From Cryptosporangium arvum DSM 44712 (GTDB lineage: Bacteria > Actinomycetota > Actinomycetes > Mycobacteriales > Cryptosporangiaceae), in contig NZ_KK073874.1 in NCBI RefSeq assembly GCF_000585375.1, positions 7,351,913-7,415,912 of the forward strand: a DNA stretch of 64,000 bases, given 5' to 3'. Of this stretch, positions 22,277 through 32,600 are shown piece by piece. Position numbers and translations under genes: made by a program. Each line of letters opens with the position of its first letter. Position 1 is the first letter of the stretch. The notes under the pieces are model-generated. The model ran no database searches. It was not told where the DNA came from and saw only the letters and a program-made list of their open reading frames with translations.

Positions 22277-23668
22277 ATGACAACGATGGTCACGCACGCC
22301 GAGGCGCTCACCGGTCTGCTCTCCACGTGGCTGCCCAAACAGCGGTGGTTCGGTGACAAGCAGAGCGAGATCGACGACGTGCGTGTGGTCTCGGCCGCGC
22401 TGTGGTTCGAGGACGCCGCCGCGCGTCTGGAACACGTCGTGGTCGGGGTCGCGTCCGGCGGCCGGGTCGAGCGTTACCAGCTGCTCGTCGGCCTCCGCGC
22501 GGAGCTGCCGGAGCGGCTCGAGCACGCGCGCATCGGCGACGTCGAACCCGGCCTCACCGCCTACGACGCCGCCCACGACCACGAGCTCACCGGCGAGGTC
22601 CGCGACCTGATCGCCGCGGACGCCGACCGGGAAGGCGTCCGGTTCCGGCACGAGCCGGGCGTCGAGATCCAGACCGACCTCGCCAGCCGGCCGATCTCGG
22701 CCGAGCAGAGCAACACGTCGGTCGTCTTCGGCGGCGAATACATCATGAAGCTGTTCCGGAAGCTCGACCGCGGGGTCAGCCCCGACCTCGAGCTGCACCG
22801 GGCGCTGCGCAGCGTCGGCAGCGAGCACATCGCCGACCTCTACGGCGCGATCGAGGGCGAACTGCAGGACGCTCCGGTCACCTATGGCCTGCTGCAGAAG
22901 TTCTTCGCGAACACCGCCGACGGGTGGGCGATGGCCACCGCATCGGTGCGTGACCTGATCAACGAGCCCGAGACGCCGCTGGAGGAGCTCGGCAGCGACT
23001 TCTCCACCGAGGCCTGCCGGCTCGGCCAGGCGGTCGCCGCCGTGCACGCCGACCTGGTCACCGCGCTCGGCACCGAGGTCGTGGCGGTCGACCGGCTCGA
23101 CAGCGTCGTGGCCGGGATGAACGCACGCCTGGACGCGGTGCTGCGCCGGGTGAGCGGGCTGGCGCCGTTCGAGCCCGGCATCCGCCGGGTGTTCGCCGAG
23201 GTGGCCAGCCACGGCGAGCCGGTCATCGTCCAGCGCATCCACGGCGACCTGCACCTGGGCCAGGTGCTGCGCACCCTGCAGAACTGGGTGCTCATCGACT
23301 TCGAGGGCGAGCCGGCCCGGCCGCTGCCGGAGCGGGTGGCGAAGATGTCTCCGCTGCGTGACGTCGCCGGGATGCTGCGGTCGTTCGACTACGCCGCGCA
23401 CCACCTGCTCGTCGGGCACGTCGAGTCGGAGGAGATCGCGCCGATCGTCGACGCGCGCGTGGTGGAGTGGGCCGACCGCAACCGGGCCGCCTTCATCGAG
23501 GGCTACTCCAAGGACGGCGTCACGCTCGCCGACCCGGAGGCCAACCCGGCCCTGCTCCGCGCGCTGGAGCTGGACAAGGCCGTCTACGAGGTGGCCTACG
23601 AGTACGACAACCGGCCGAGCTGGGTCGACATCCCGCTGCGCTCGATCGCCCGGCTGGCGACTACCTGA
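22277..23668 (+). CDS. mak: maltokinase
   Basis: The 463-residue protein phosphorylates maltose to maltose-1-phosphate, the GlgE substrate. The N-terminal cap has [10 protein letters not shown], typical of Mak/Pep2. The kinase core resembles aminoglycoside phosphotransferases, with the catalytic segment [11 protein letters not shown] and the metal-binding LIDFEGEP. The ATG at 22277 is preceded by a strong GGGAGGAG; an in-frame start 12 codons earlier is rejected. The gene lies between treS and glgB, the standard order, and is separated from treS by a hairpin. Confidence 0.95.
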   Translation: MTTMVTHAEALTGLLSTWLPKQRWFGDKQSEIDDVRVVSAALWFEDAAARLEHVVVGVASGGRVERYQLLVGLRAELPERLEHARIGDVEPGLTAYDAAHDHELTGEVRDLIAADADREGVRFRHEPGVEIQTDLASRPISAEQSNTSVVFGGEYIMKLFRKLDRGVSPDLELHRALRSVGSEHIADLYGAIEGELQDAPVTYGLLQKFFANTADGWAMATASVRDLINEPETPLEELGSDFSTEACRLGQAVAAVHADLVTALGTEVVAVDRLDSVVAGMNARLDAVLRRVSGLAPFEPGIRRVFAEVASHGEPVIVQRIHGDLHLGQVLRTLQNWVLIDFEGEPARPLPERVAKMSPLRDVAGMLRSFDYAAHHLLVGHVESEEIAPIVDARVVEWADRNRAAFIEGYSKDGVTLADPEANPALLRALELDKAVYEVAYEYDNRPSWVDIPLRSIARLATT

Positions 23669-23694
23669 CCATTCCACCGGGAAACCAAGGGGCC

Positions 23695-26064
23695 ATGAGC
23701 ATCCATCCCGAGCTGTCCGTGAGCCGTACCGAACTGGATCAGTTGATCCGCGGCGAGCACCACAACCCGCACGGGATCCTCGGCGTCCACCGCCTGGAGA
23801 ACGGCAGCTGGGTCGTGCGGACGCTGCGGCCGGAAGCCGCCGTCGTCACGCTGGTCTCCGGCGACGAACGCCGGGAGATGACCCGCATCCACGACGGCGG
23901 CGTCTTCGCCGTGGACTTCGACGAGCAGCCGGCCGACTACCGGCTCGAGGTGAGCTACGAGCACGGTCCCGGTCACGGCGCACACCTCGTCGACGACCCG
24001 TACCGCTGGCTGCCGACGCTCGGCGAGGTCGACCTGCACCTGATCGGCGAGGGCCGCCACGAGCGGCTCTGGGACGTGCTGGGTGCGCACGTGCAGCACT
24101 ACGCGACGCCCAGCGGGCCGGTCACCGGCGTCAGCTTCGCGGTCTGGGCGCCCAACGCCCGTGGCGTGCGGGTCACCGGCGACTTCACGTTCTGGGACGG
24201 CCGCGGCCTGCCGATGCGCTCGATGGGCTCCAGCGGGGTCTGGGAGCTGTTCGTGCCCGACGTGACGGTCGGGGCGCGCTACAAGTTCCAGATCCTCGGC
24301 CCCGACGGGCACTGGCGCGAGAAGGCCGACCCGCTGGCGTTCGCCACCGAGGTGCCGCCGGCCACCGCCAGCGTCGTCACCGAGTCGTCGTTCGAGTGGA
24401 GCGACGCGGAGTGGGTGGCCGAGCGCGACCGGGGCGGCTGGCACGCCAAGCCGGTGAGCATCTACGAGGTGCACCTCGGCTCGTGGAAACAGGGCCTCTC
24501 CTACCGTCAGCTGGCCGACGAGCTCGTCGACTACGTCACCGAGACCGGCTTCACCCACGTGGAGTTCCTGCCGGTCGCCGAACACCCGTTCGGCGGCTCC
24601 TGGGGCTACCAGGTCACCGGCTTCTACGCGCCCACCTCCCGCTTCGGCGTCCCGGACGACTTCCGCTACCTCGTCGACCGGCTGCACGCCGCCGGGATCG
24701 GCGTCCTGGTCGACTGGGTGCCCGCGCACTTCCCGAAGGACGCCTTCGCGCTGGCCCGCTTCGACGGGACGCCGCTCTACGAGCCGGCCGACCCCCGCCG
24801 CGGCGAGCACCCCGACTGGGGCACGTACGTGTTCGACGTCGGCCGCAACGAGGTGCGCAACTTCCTCGTGGCCAACGCGCTCTTCTGGCTGGAGGAGTTC
24901 CACGTCGACGGCCTGCGTGTCGACGCCGTGGCCTCGATGCTCTACCTCGACTACTCCCGCAAGGACGGGGAGTGGCTGCCGAACGAGTACGGCGGCCGGG
25001 AGAACCTCGACTCGGTGAAGTTCCTGCAGGAGCTCAACGCCACCGTCTACCGGTACCACCCCGGCACGATGATGGTGGCCGAGGAGTCGACGTCCTGGCC
25101 GGGCGTCAGCCGCCCGACCCACGTCGGCGGGCTGGGCTTCGGGTTCAAGTGGAACATGGGCTGGATGCACGACACGCTCGAGTACCTGAGCCGGGACCCG
25201 ATCCACCGCCAGTACCACCACCACCAGATGACGTTCTCGCTGGTGTACGCGTGGAGCGAGAACTTCGTGCTCCCGCTGTCGCACGACGAGGTCGTGCACG
25301 GCAAGGGGTCGCTCTACGGGAAGATGCCGGGTGACCGCTGGCGCAAGCTCGCCCAGCTGCGTGCCCTCTACGCCTACATGTGGGCCCACCCGGGCAAGCA
25401 GCTGCTGTTCATGGGCGGCGAGCTGGCCCAGGAGTCGGAGTGGTCGCAGGACCGGTCGCTGGACTGGTGGCTGCTCGACAACGCCGACCACGCCGGCGTC
25501 CAGAAGCTCGTCGGTGACCTGAACCGGGTCTACAAGGACACCCCCGCGCTCTACACCCAGGACGTCGACCCGGCCGGGTTCTCCTGGATCGACGCGAACG
25601 ACGCGGCCGGCAACGTCTTCTCGTTCCTGCGCTACGGCGCCGACGGGTCGACGCTGGCCTGCATCGCGAACTTCGCCGGCCACCCGCACCACGACTACCG
25701 GATCGGCCTGCCCCGGGCCGGCACCTGGGAAGAGGTCGTCAACACCGACGCCGGCGTGTACGGCGGCTCGGGGGTGGGCAACCTCGGCGCGGTCGAGGCC
25801 GAGGAGCGCCCCTGGCACGGCGAGCCGTCCTCGGCGGTCGTCACGCTGCCGCCGCTCGGCGTCATCTGGCTCCGCCCCACCGGTGCCGCGGCCGAGCCGG
25901 TGGCGCTGCCCGCGCAGGTCAGCGAGCCGGCCGACGTCCCGGCGGTGACCGGTCCGCCACGGGTGGTACGGACCGAGCCGGTGTCCGGCGCCGCGGCCGA
26001 GAGCGGCCCGGGTGCCGCCGCCGGGCGCGACCCCGGGGTCGAACCCACGTCCGAGGAGGACTAG
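23695..26064 (+). CDS. glgB: 1,4-alpha-glucan branching enzyme
   Basis: The 789-residue protein has two N-terminal beta domains (the second with [20 protein letters not shown]48) and a GH13 barrel. Nucleophile Asp410 is in [10 protein letters not shown], Glu463 in [11 protein letters not shown], and [11 protein letters not shown] is region IV; the 53-residue spacing equals that of E. coli GlgB. After the usual end, about 55 extra Ala/Pro/Glu-rich residues follow and finish in PTSEED, probably disordered. It introduces alpha-1,6 branches in GlgE-made glucan. AAGGGG lies just before the ATG, 26 bases after mak. Confidence 0.95.
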   Translation: MSIHPELSVSRTELDQLIRGEHHNPHGILGVHRLENGSWVVRTLRPEAAVVTLVSGDERREMTRIHDGGVFAVDFDEQPADYRLEVSYEHGPGHGAHLVDDPYRWLPTLGEVDLHLIGEGRHERLWDVLGAHVQHYATPSGPVTGVSFAVWAPNARGVRVTGDFTFWDGRGLPMRSMGSSGVWELFVPDVTVGARYKFQILGPDGHWREKADPLAFATEVPPATASVVTESSFEWSDAEWVAERDRGGWHAKPVSIYEVHLGSWKQGLSYRQLADELVDYVTETGFTHVEFLPVAEHPFGGSWGYQVTGFYAPTSRFGVPDDFRYLVDRLHAAGIGVLVDWVPAHFPKDAFALARFDGTPLYEPADPRRGEHPDWGTYVFDVGRNEVRNFLVANALFWLEEFHVDGLRVDAVASMLYLDYSRKDGEWLPNEYGGRENLDSVKFLQELNATVYRYHPGTMMVAEESTSWPGVSRPTHVGGLGFGFKWNMGWMHDTLEYLSRDPIHRQYHHHQMTFSLVYAWSENFVLPLSHDEVVHGKGSLYGKMPGDRWRKLAQLRALYAYMWAHPGKQLLFMGGELAQESEWSQDRSLDWWLLDNADHAGVQKLVGDLNRVYKDTPALYTQDVDPAGFSWIDANDAAGNVFSFLRYGADGSTLACIANFAGHPHHDYRIGLPRAGTWEEVVNTDAGVYGGSGVGNLGAVEAEERPWHGEPSSAVVTLPPLGVIWLRPTGAAAEPVALPAQVSEPADVPAVTGPPRVVRTEPVSGAAAESGPGAAAGRDPGVEPTSEED

Positions 26065-26117
26065 TTCGGGTGAGCCGGTTGCAGACGTCCCCTACCTACA
26101 CGGCATGATCACAGTCG

Positions 26118-26366
26118 ATGCCACACGATCGGATCCACCACGGCTTCCAGTGCCGTCATGTCAATATCGCCTTGCCCGAGGGGCCGGGCCAGGACCGGAT
26201 ACCGGACCTGCTACGGGCAGCCGCGGCGACCATCGAGGAGATGGAGACCGACGGCCCAATCGGCGTGATGGACGTGTTGCTGCACTACGACCTCGAGGCC
26301 GGCGCCAACCGTCCGCACGTCACGCTCTACTACTACTTCCCTGAGGAAGACGAGGAACTGCTGTAG
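26118..26366 (+). CDS. small conserved-looking protein of unknown function
   Basis: The 82-residue protein starts MPHDRIHHGFQCRHVNIALP and ends in an acidic tail. It contains VLLHYDLEAG and a run of tyrosines in HVTLYYYFPEE. Predicted beta strands and the absence of a signal peptide suggest a small soluble protein. I do not recognise it. It lies 53 bases after glgB and immediately before a large inverted repeat, so it may be the last gene of the glgE operon. Confidence 0.65.
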   Translation: MPHDRIHHGFQCRHVNIALPEGPGQDRIPDLLRAAAATIEEMETDGPIGVMDVLLHYDLEAGANRPHVTLYYYFPEEDEELL

Positions 26367-26369
26367 GTC

Positions 26370-26412
26370 GACCGCGTCTACACACCCACGAGACTCGTGT
26401 GTAGACGCGGTC
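26370..26412. terminator. perfect 16-bp inverted repeat between the small ORF and the WD40 kinase
   Basis: GACCGCGTCTACACAC (26370-26385) pairs perfectly with GTGTGTAGACGCGGTC (26397-26412) around 11 bases. It begins three bases after the upstream stop and ends 14 bases before the kinase start. No T tract follows. It is either an actinobacterial hairpin terminator for the glgE operon or an operator for the kinase. Confidence 0.75.
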
Positions 26413-26426
26413 GGCAGAATGGCCGC

Positions 26427-28445
26427 ATGCTGATCGACCGCACGGAGATCGAGCGGGTCTTACCGGGCTACGAGATCGGCGGCCAGATCGGGCGCGGCGG
26501 TTTCGGCCTGGTGTTCACGGCCCGCCACCGGCGTCTCGACACGATCAGAGCCGTGAAGGTCATCGCGACCGCCGAGGTCGACGAGCTCGAGCTGAGCCGC
26601 CGCTTCCTCGCCGAGGCGCAGATGATGACCGAGCTCGACCATCCCCACCTGGTCCGGGTGTTCGAATACGCCGAGGACGGCCCGCTGCACCTGCTGGTCA
26701 TGGAGTACCTGGCCGGTGGCACACTCACCCAGCGGCTCCGCACGACCGTGCACCCCCGGGAGGCCTGCGCGTGGGGGCTGGCGCTCGCCGACGCCCTGCA
26801 GGCCGTGCACGACCGCGGCGTCGCCCACCGCGACATCAAACCCGACAACGTGCTGTTCACCGCGGCCGGCGCCCCGAAGCTCGCCGACTTCGGCATCGCG
26901 AAGGTGATGGAGGGCACCGCGATGCCCACCAGCGGCCTGCTCGGCACGCCGCTCTACATGGCTCCCGAGCAGTTCCTCGGCGCCCCGGTGGGGCCACGCA
27001 CCGACGTGTACTCGCTGGCCGCCACCCTCTACCGGACGCTGTCGGGCCGCGCGCCGTTCGGCCCCGACCTGTCGCTCGCCGCGATCGTGCGGCACCAGCT
27101 GGAGATGCCACCGGCCCCGTTGGAGGACACTCCCCCGGCGATCGCCGCGGTCGTCGTCCGTGCGCTGGCCAAGGACCCCGCCGATCGCCCCGCGTCCGCG
27201 CACGCGTTCGCGGTCGAGCTGGCGCGGGCCGCGCGCGAGGACTTCGGATCCGGCTGGATCGCCGCGGCGGGGGTGCCGCTGCGCGTCGCCCCGGAGCTGC
27301 TGCTCGACGAGCCGACGCCGCCGGAGCCGGTCACCGAGGTGGTCCAGGAACCGCCCACGGTGGCCGTCGGAGGCGCGAGGAGGTCGCGGCGGCGCCTCTG
27401 GCAGCTGGTGGCCGCCGGGGTCGCCCTCGTCGCGCTGGTGCTGACCGCGGGCTACGCCGGTGCGCTGATCGCCGACCGCGGCGAGGTTCCGGTGACCGCT
27501 CCGCGACCGGCGTCGGCGAGCCCGACCCCGAAGGTGGCCACGATCGCCAAGCTGGTGCACACGTTCACCGGCCACACCGACTCGGTGTACGGGGTCGTCT
27601 ACGACGGGGCCCACAACCGGCTGGTGTCGGCCGGGAACGACCGGTCGGTCCGCTACTGGAACCTCACCACCGGCGCCGCGGCCGGCCCGGCCCGCCCGGG
27701 CCAGCACGAGTCGGTGCTGGGCCTGGCGGCCAGCTCCGACGGGCGGGTACTGGCCTCGGGCAACGGTGACCACACCGTGCAGCTGTGGGATCCGGACACC
27801 GGGCGGCCCCGCGGCCGGCCGCTGACCGGCCACACCGACCAGGTGAACTCGGTGGCGGTCACCGCGGACGGCCGCCGGGTGGCGTCGGGGGGCGGTGACC
27901 ACACCGTGCGGATCTGGGACCCGGCGACCCGCCGGCCGGTCGGCAAACCGCTCGTCGGTCACACGAAGCCGGTCGTCTGGGTGGCGTTCAGCCCCGACGG
28001 CACGCTGCTGGCCTCGGCCGGCGCCGATCGCACGGTCCGGCTCTGGGACGTCGCCACCGGCACCCAGGTCGGGGCGCCGCTGCTGGGCCACACCGACGAG
28101 GTGCTGACGGTCGCGTTCAGCCCCGACGGCAAGCGCCTGGCCAGCGGCGGCCGGGACACCACGGTCCGGCTCTGGGACGTGGAGACCCACCAACAGATCG
28201 GTGCCGCGATCAACGGGCACACGACGAAGGTGACCACGGTGGCGTTCAGCCCCGACGGTTCACTGCTCGCCTCGGCCGGCGGCGACGTCGCACTCGGGCT
28301 GTGGGATCCGCACACCGGAGCACCGATCAGCCTGGTCGCCACCGACCACCGCGACACGATCTTCGCGATGGCGTTCAGCCCCGACGGCAGGCAGCTGGCC
28401 ACCGCCAGCGCGGACGACACCGTGAAGCTCTGGGAGCTGACCTAG
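26427..28445 (+). CDS. transmembrane Ser/Thr protein kinase with seven WD40 repeats
   Basis: The 672-residue protein has a kinase domain (about residues 14-270: GRGGFGLVFTA, HRDIKPDN near 134, ADFGIAK, APEQF) and a membrane helix near 324-346. Then come seven WD40 repeats (about 375-672), each with a segment like FSPDGTLLASAGADRTVRLWD, enough for one closed seven-bladed propeller. The kinase faces the cytoplasm and the propeller the outside. The ATG at 26427 has no evident ribosome binding site and lies 14 bases after a perfect hairpin; an alternative start ten codons upstream falls inside the hairpin. Its stop overlaps the convergent lipoprotein gene by four bases. Confidence 0.94.
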   Translation: MLIDRTEIERVLPGYEIGGQIGRGGFGLVFTARHRRLDTIRAVKVIATAEVDELELSRRFLAEAQMMTELDHPHLVRVFEYAEDGPLHLLVMEYLAGGTLTQRLRTTVHPREACAWGLALADALQAVHDRGVAHRDIKPDNVLFTAAGAPKLADFGIAKVMEGTAMPTSGLLGTPLYMAPEQFLGAPVGPRTDVYSLAATLYRTLSGRAPFGPDLSLAAIVRHQLEMPPAPLEDTPPAIAAVVVRALAKDPADRPASAHAFAVELARAAREDFGSGWIAAAGVPLRVAPELLLDEPTPPEPVTEVVQEPPTVAVGGARRSRRRLWQLVAAGVALVALVLTAGYAGALIADRGEVPVTAPRPASASPTPKVATIAKLVHTFTGHTDSVYGVVYDGAHNRLVSAGNDRSVRYWNLTTGAAAGPARPGQHESVLGLAASSDGRVLASGNGDHTVQLWDPDTGRPRGRPLTGHTDQVNSVAVTADGRRVASGGGDHTVRIWDPATRRPVGKPLVGHTKPVVWVAFSPDGTLLASAGADRTVRLWDVATGTQVGAPLLGHTDEVLTVAFSPDGKRLASGGRDTTVRLWDVETHQQIGAAINGHTTKVTTVAFSPDGSLLASAGGDVALGLWDPHTGAPISLVATDHRDTIFAMAFSPDGRQLATASADDTVKLWELT

Positions 28446-29644
28446 GCCTTCCACCAGCTGTAGGACTTCAGGTACGGGTCGGGGGCGATCGGGCGGCCGG
28501 AGTTGCGCAGCTCGTCGATCAGGCCGTCGGCCGAGATCACGCCGATCCGCGCGGTCCGGGAGACGTGGTGGGTGTCGCCGTCGACGGTCACCCGGCCCTC
28601 CGGCGCGTCGTACGACAGCCCGCTCAGCGCGGTGCGGACGTCGACCACGTCGGTCGAGCCCGCCTTCGCGACCGCTTTCGCCCAGAGGTGGACGCCGACG
28701 TACGCGGCCTCCATCGGGTCGGACGTCACCTTGTCGTCGCCGAACTTGGCTTTGTAGGCCTGGACGAACTTCGCGTTCGGGCCGCCGCTCGTCGTCTGGA
28801 AGTAGTTGCGGGCCACCAGGTGGCCGGCCAGGACCTCCGGGCCGATCGTGCGGACCTCCTCCTCGGTGACCGTGAGCGACAGCACCGGGAGGGCGGACGA
28901 GGTGAACTTGGCCCGGTTGAGCGCGGCGAAGAACGCGGCGTTGCTGTCGCCGGTCAGCGTGTTCACTATCGCGTGCGGCTGGGCCGACTTGATCTTCGCG
29001 ACGATCGCGGCGAAGTCGGCGCTCCCCAGCGCCCGGTACTGCTCACCGACGATCGTCAGCCCGTTGGCCGCGGCGAAGCTCTTGATCTCCTTGTTCGCCG
29101 TCCGCGGGAAGAGGTCGTCGCTGCCGACCAGGAAGATCCGCCGGCTGCCCTGCGCCTTCAGGTAGTCCATGGCCGGGACGACCTGCTGGTTGGCGGTCGC
29201 CCCGGTGTACACGACGTTCGCCGAGCTCTCCAGCCCCTCGTAGGGCGCCGGGAAGAAGAGCAGCGCCTCGTGCTCGGCCAGCGTCGGGAGCACGGCCTTG
29301 CGGCTCGTCGACGACCACCCGCCGAACACGACCGGCACGTGGTTCCACTTCACCAGTTCCTTGGCCTTCTTGGCGAAGCGGACCGGGTCCGAGCCGCTGT
29401 CCATCACGATCGGGTCGATCTTCTTCCGCGTGCCGTCGACGGTGATGCCGCCGGCCGCGTTGATCTCCTCGATCGCCATCTTCTCGGCGTTGACGAGCGC
29501 GGTCTCGCTGATCGCCGTCGTCCCGGTGAGCGAGTGCAGCAGACCGACCCGGACCGTGCTCGAGGACACCGCGACCGGGGGCTCGCTCGCGCACCCGGCC
29601 AGCGCGAGGACGGCGACGACCAGAACCGCGAGCGGACGACGCAT
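28442..29644 (-). CDS. branched-chain/urea-type ABC substrate-binding lipoprotein (UrtA/AmiC-like)
   Basis: The roughly 400-residue protein has a lipoprotein signal peptide (MRRPLAVLVVAVLALAGCAS, lipobox LAGC) and a type I periplasmic-binding fold. VGLLHSLTGTTAISE is the opening strand of the UrtA/AmiC branch, followed by FGGWSSTSRKAVLP and VGSDDLFPRTANKE. This branch binds urea or short amides. No permease or ATPase genes follow. Its start region overlaps or abuts the stop of the glutamate dehydrogenase gene, so it is probably cotranscribed with it. An ATG at 29656 would overlap the upstream stop by 11 bases; I prefer 29644, which gives a normal signal peptide. Confidence 0.88.
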   Translation of the reverse strand: MRRPLAVLVVAVLALAGCASEPPVAVSSSTVRVGLLHSLTGTTAISETALVNAEKMAIEEINAAGGITVDGTRKKIDPIVMDSGSDPVRFAKKAKELVKWNHVPVVFGGWSSTSRKAVLPTLAEHEALLFFPAPYEGLESSANVVYTGATANQQVVPAMDYLKAQGSRRIFLVGSDDLFPRTANKEIKSFAAANGLTIVGEQYRALGSADFAAIVAKIKSAQPHAIVNTLTGDSNAAFFAALNRAKFTSSALPVLSLTVTEEEVRTIGPEVLAGHLVARNYFQTTSGGPNAKFVQAYKAKFGDDKVTSDPMEAAYVGVHLWAKAVAKAGSTDVVDVRTALSGLSYDAPEGRVTVDGDTHHVSRTARIGVISADGLIDELRNSGRPIAPDPYLKSYSWWKA

Positions 29645-29645
29645 G

Positions 29646-32600
29646 TCAGCCGGCATGCGCCGCGGACGCCCGGACCACGGTCCGGATCTGACGCAACACG
29701 ACGGTGAGCGTCGCGAGGTCCGACGGCGCGTCCTCCGCGAGCAGTCCCAGCGTGGTCAGCGCCCGGCTGATGTTGTCGGCGTTCGCGTCCGCCCAGCGGC
29801 TCACCCTCTCCTCGGCCGGCAGGTCGCCCGGCACGCGACGCAGCACTTCCCGGGTGAGGCTGTCCAGCGTGCTGTACAGGTCGTAGCGCAGGGCCAGCCG
29901 GGCCAGCGCCTGCCAGCGGTCGGCCCGGGGCAGCGCCGAGATGCGGTCGAGCATCTCGTCGATCCGGAAGCGCTCGGACAGCGTGTAGTACAGCGTCGCG
30001 ACCTCACGCCGGGGCAGCTCGGTGTGGCGCGCCAGCTCGACGACGTCGAGCAGGCCGAAGCCGTAGAGCGTGGACGTGACCCGGTCGGCCAGGTCGGTGG
30101 GCACACCTTCGCTCTCCAGCTCGGACGCGAAGCTGCGGTAGCGCTCCGCCTCCCGGCCGAGCATGAGCCCGCCCATCTCCGCGGTCAGCTCGGACATGCC
30201 CGGCTTCAGCCGCTCGATGTCGGCCTCGACGTCGATCGTCCCGCTGCGGCTCTGCAGCAGCCAGCGGACGCCACGGTCGAGCACCCGGCGGGCCTGCACC
30301 ATCACCGCGGTCTGGGCGGTGGCCGGCACGCTCGCGTCCAGTTCGTTCGCGGCCTTCCAGAGCTTGTCGAGGCCGAACACGTCCCGGATCACCGCGTAGG
30401 CGCGGACGATGTCGGCCTGGGTGGCCCCGGTCTCCTCCATCGCGCGGTAGACGAACGAGATGCCACCGTGGTTGACGACCTCGTTGACGACCGCCGTCGT
30501 GATGATCTCGCGGTGCAGCGGGTGCTTCTCGGCGTACAGCGCGTACTTCTCACGCAGCGGGGTCGGGAAGTAGTCACGCAGGATCGGCCGGCACCACGGG
30601 TCGTCCGGCACACCGCCGGCGAGGACGTCGTCGGCGAGCGTGATCTTCACGTAGGCCAGCAGCACCGACAGCTCGGGCGAGGTGAGCGACTCCCGGCTCG
30701 CCGCGGTCTCGTCGTCGGGCAGGAACTCCAGCGCCCGGTTCAGGCGGCCGGTGCGCTCGAGCTCCGACATCAGCCGGCGGTGCACGCCGAACAGCCGCGG
30801 CGCGAGGTGCCGGGCCAGCGACAGGGCCTCGTTCTGGCTGTAGTTGTCGGCCAGCACGAGGTGGGCGACCTCGTCGGTCATCTCGGCGAGCAGCGCGTTG
30901 CGGTCCGCGGTGTCCAGCTCGCCGGCGTGCACGGCCTGGTCGAGCAGGATCTTGATGTTGACCTCGTGGTCGGAGGTGTCGACGCCGGCCGAGTTGTCGA
31001 TCGCGTCGGTGTTGACCCGCCCGCCCGCCAGCGCGTACTCGATCCGGCCGCGCTGGGTCAGGCCGAGGTTGCCGCCCTCCCCCACGACCCGGACGCGCAG
31101 CTGCTTGCCGTCGACCCGGACCGCGTCGTTCGACTTGTCCCCGGCGTCCGCGTGCGTCTCGTCCGACGCCTTGACGTACGTCCCGATGCCGCCGTTCCAG
31201 AGCAGATCGACGGGCGCGAGCAGGATCGCCTTCATCAGCTCGTTCGGGCTGAGTTTCTGCGCGGTCTCCGGCAGCCCCAGCGCGGTACGCATCTCCGGCG
31301 TGAGCACGATCGCCTTGGCGGTGCGCGGGAACACGCCACCACCGGCGGAGATCAGCGAAGCGTCGTACTCGGCCCAGCTCGAGCGGGGCAGGTCGAACAG
31401 GCGCCGCCGCTCGGCGAAACCGATCGCCGCGTCCGGGGTGGGGTCGACGAAGATGTGACGGTGGTCGAACGCGGCCACCAGCCGGATGTGCTCGGAGAGC
31501 AGCATGCCGTTGCCGAACACGTCGCCGGACATGTCGCCGACGCCGACCACCGTGAACTCCTCCGCCTGGGTGTCCAGGCCGAGCTCGCGGAAGTGCCGCT
31601 TCACCGACTCCCAGGCACCGCGGGCGGTGATGCCCATCGCCTTGTGGTCGTAGCCCACCGAGCCACCGGACGCGAACGCGTCGCCGAGCCAGAAGCCGTA
31701 CTCGGCGGCCACCTCGTTGGCGATGTCGGAGAACGTCGCGGTGCCCTTGTCGGCGGCGACGACCAGATAGGAGTCGTCCCCGTCGTGCCGGACGACGTCG
31801 GGCGGCGGCACCACCGTGCGGCCGTCGCGCAGGTTGTCGGTGACGTCGAGCAGGCCGCGGATGAACGTGCGGTAGCACTCGATGCCCTCGGCCATCAGCG
31901 CGTCCCGGTCGCCACCCGGCGGCGGGTTCTTCACCACGAACCCGCCCTTGGAACCCACCGGCACGATCACGGTGTTCTTGACCATCTGCGCCTTGACCAG
32001 GCCGAGGATCTCGGTGCGGAAGTCCTCGCGCCGGTCGGACCAGCGCAGGCCACCGCGGGCGACGGCACCGAAGCGCAGGTGCACGCCCTCGACGCGCGGC
32101 GAGTACACGAAGATCTCGAACGCCGGCCGCGGTGCGGGCAGGTCGGGCACGGCCCGTGGGTCGATCTTGAAGCTCAGGTACGGCTTGTGCCGACCGGTGC
32201 GGCCGCGCTGGAAGTGGTTGGTGCGCAGCGTCGCGCTGATCAGCGTCAGCACGCTGCGCAGGATGCGGTCGGCGTCCAGGCTCTGCACCGCGTCGAGGGC
32301 TTCGTCGAGCGTGGTCTTGAGCGCGTCCGCGGCCGCCGCGCGCGCACCGGCGTCGCCCCGGAAGTTCGGGTCGAAGCGGGCCGTGAACAGGTCGACCAGC
32401 TGACGCGCGATCGTCGGGTGCTCGGCCAGCACCCGCTCGACGTACTCCTGCGACCAGCGGCTCCCGGCCTGGCGCAGGTACTTCGCGTAGGCGCGCAGGA
32501 CGACGACCTCGTCCCAGGCCAGACCGGCCGAGACGACGAGCGCGTTGAACCCGTCCACCTCGCACTCGCCCCGCCAGCAGGCGGCGAACGCGTTCTCCAT

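Noticed and set aside
20381-23677. A long minus-strand frame opposite treS and mak
   Set aside because: Both plus-strand genes have intact catalytic motifs; the antisense product is Val/Arg/Asp-rich filler.
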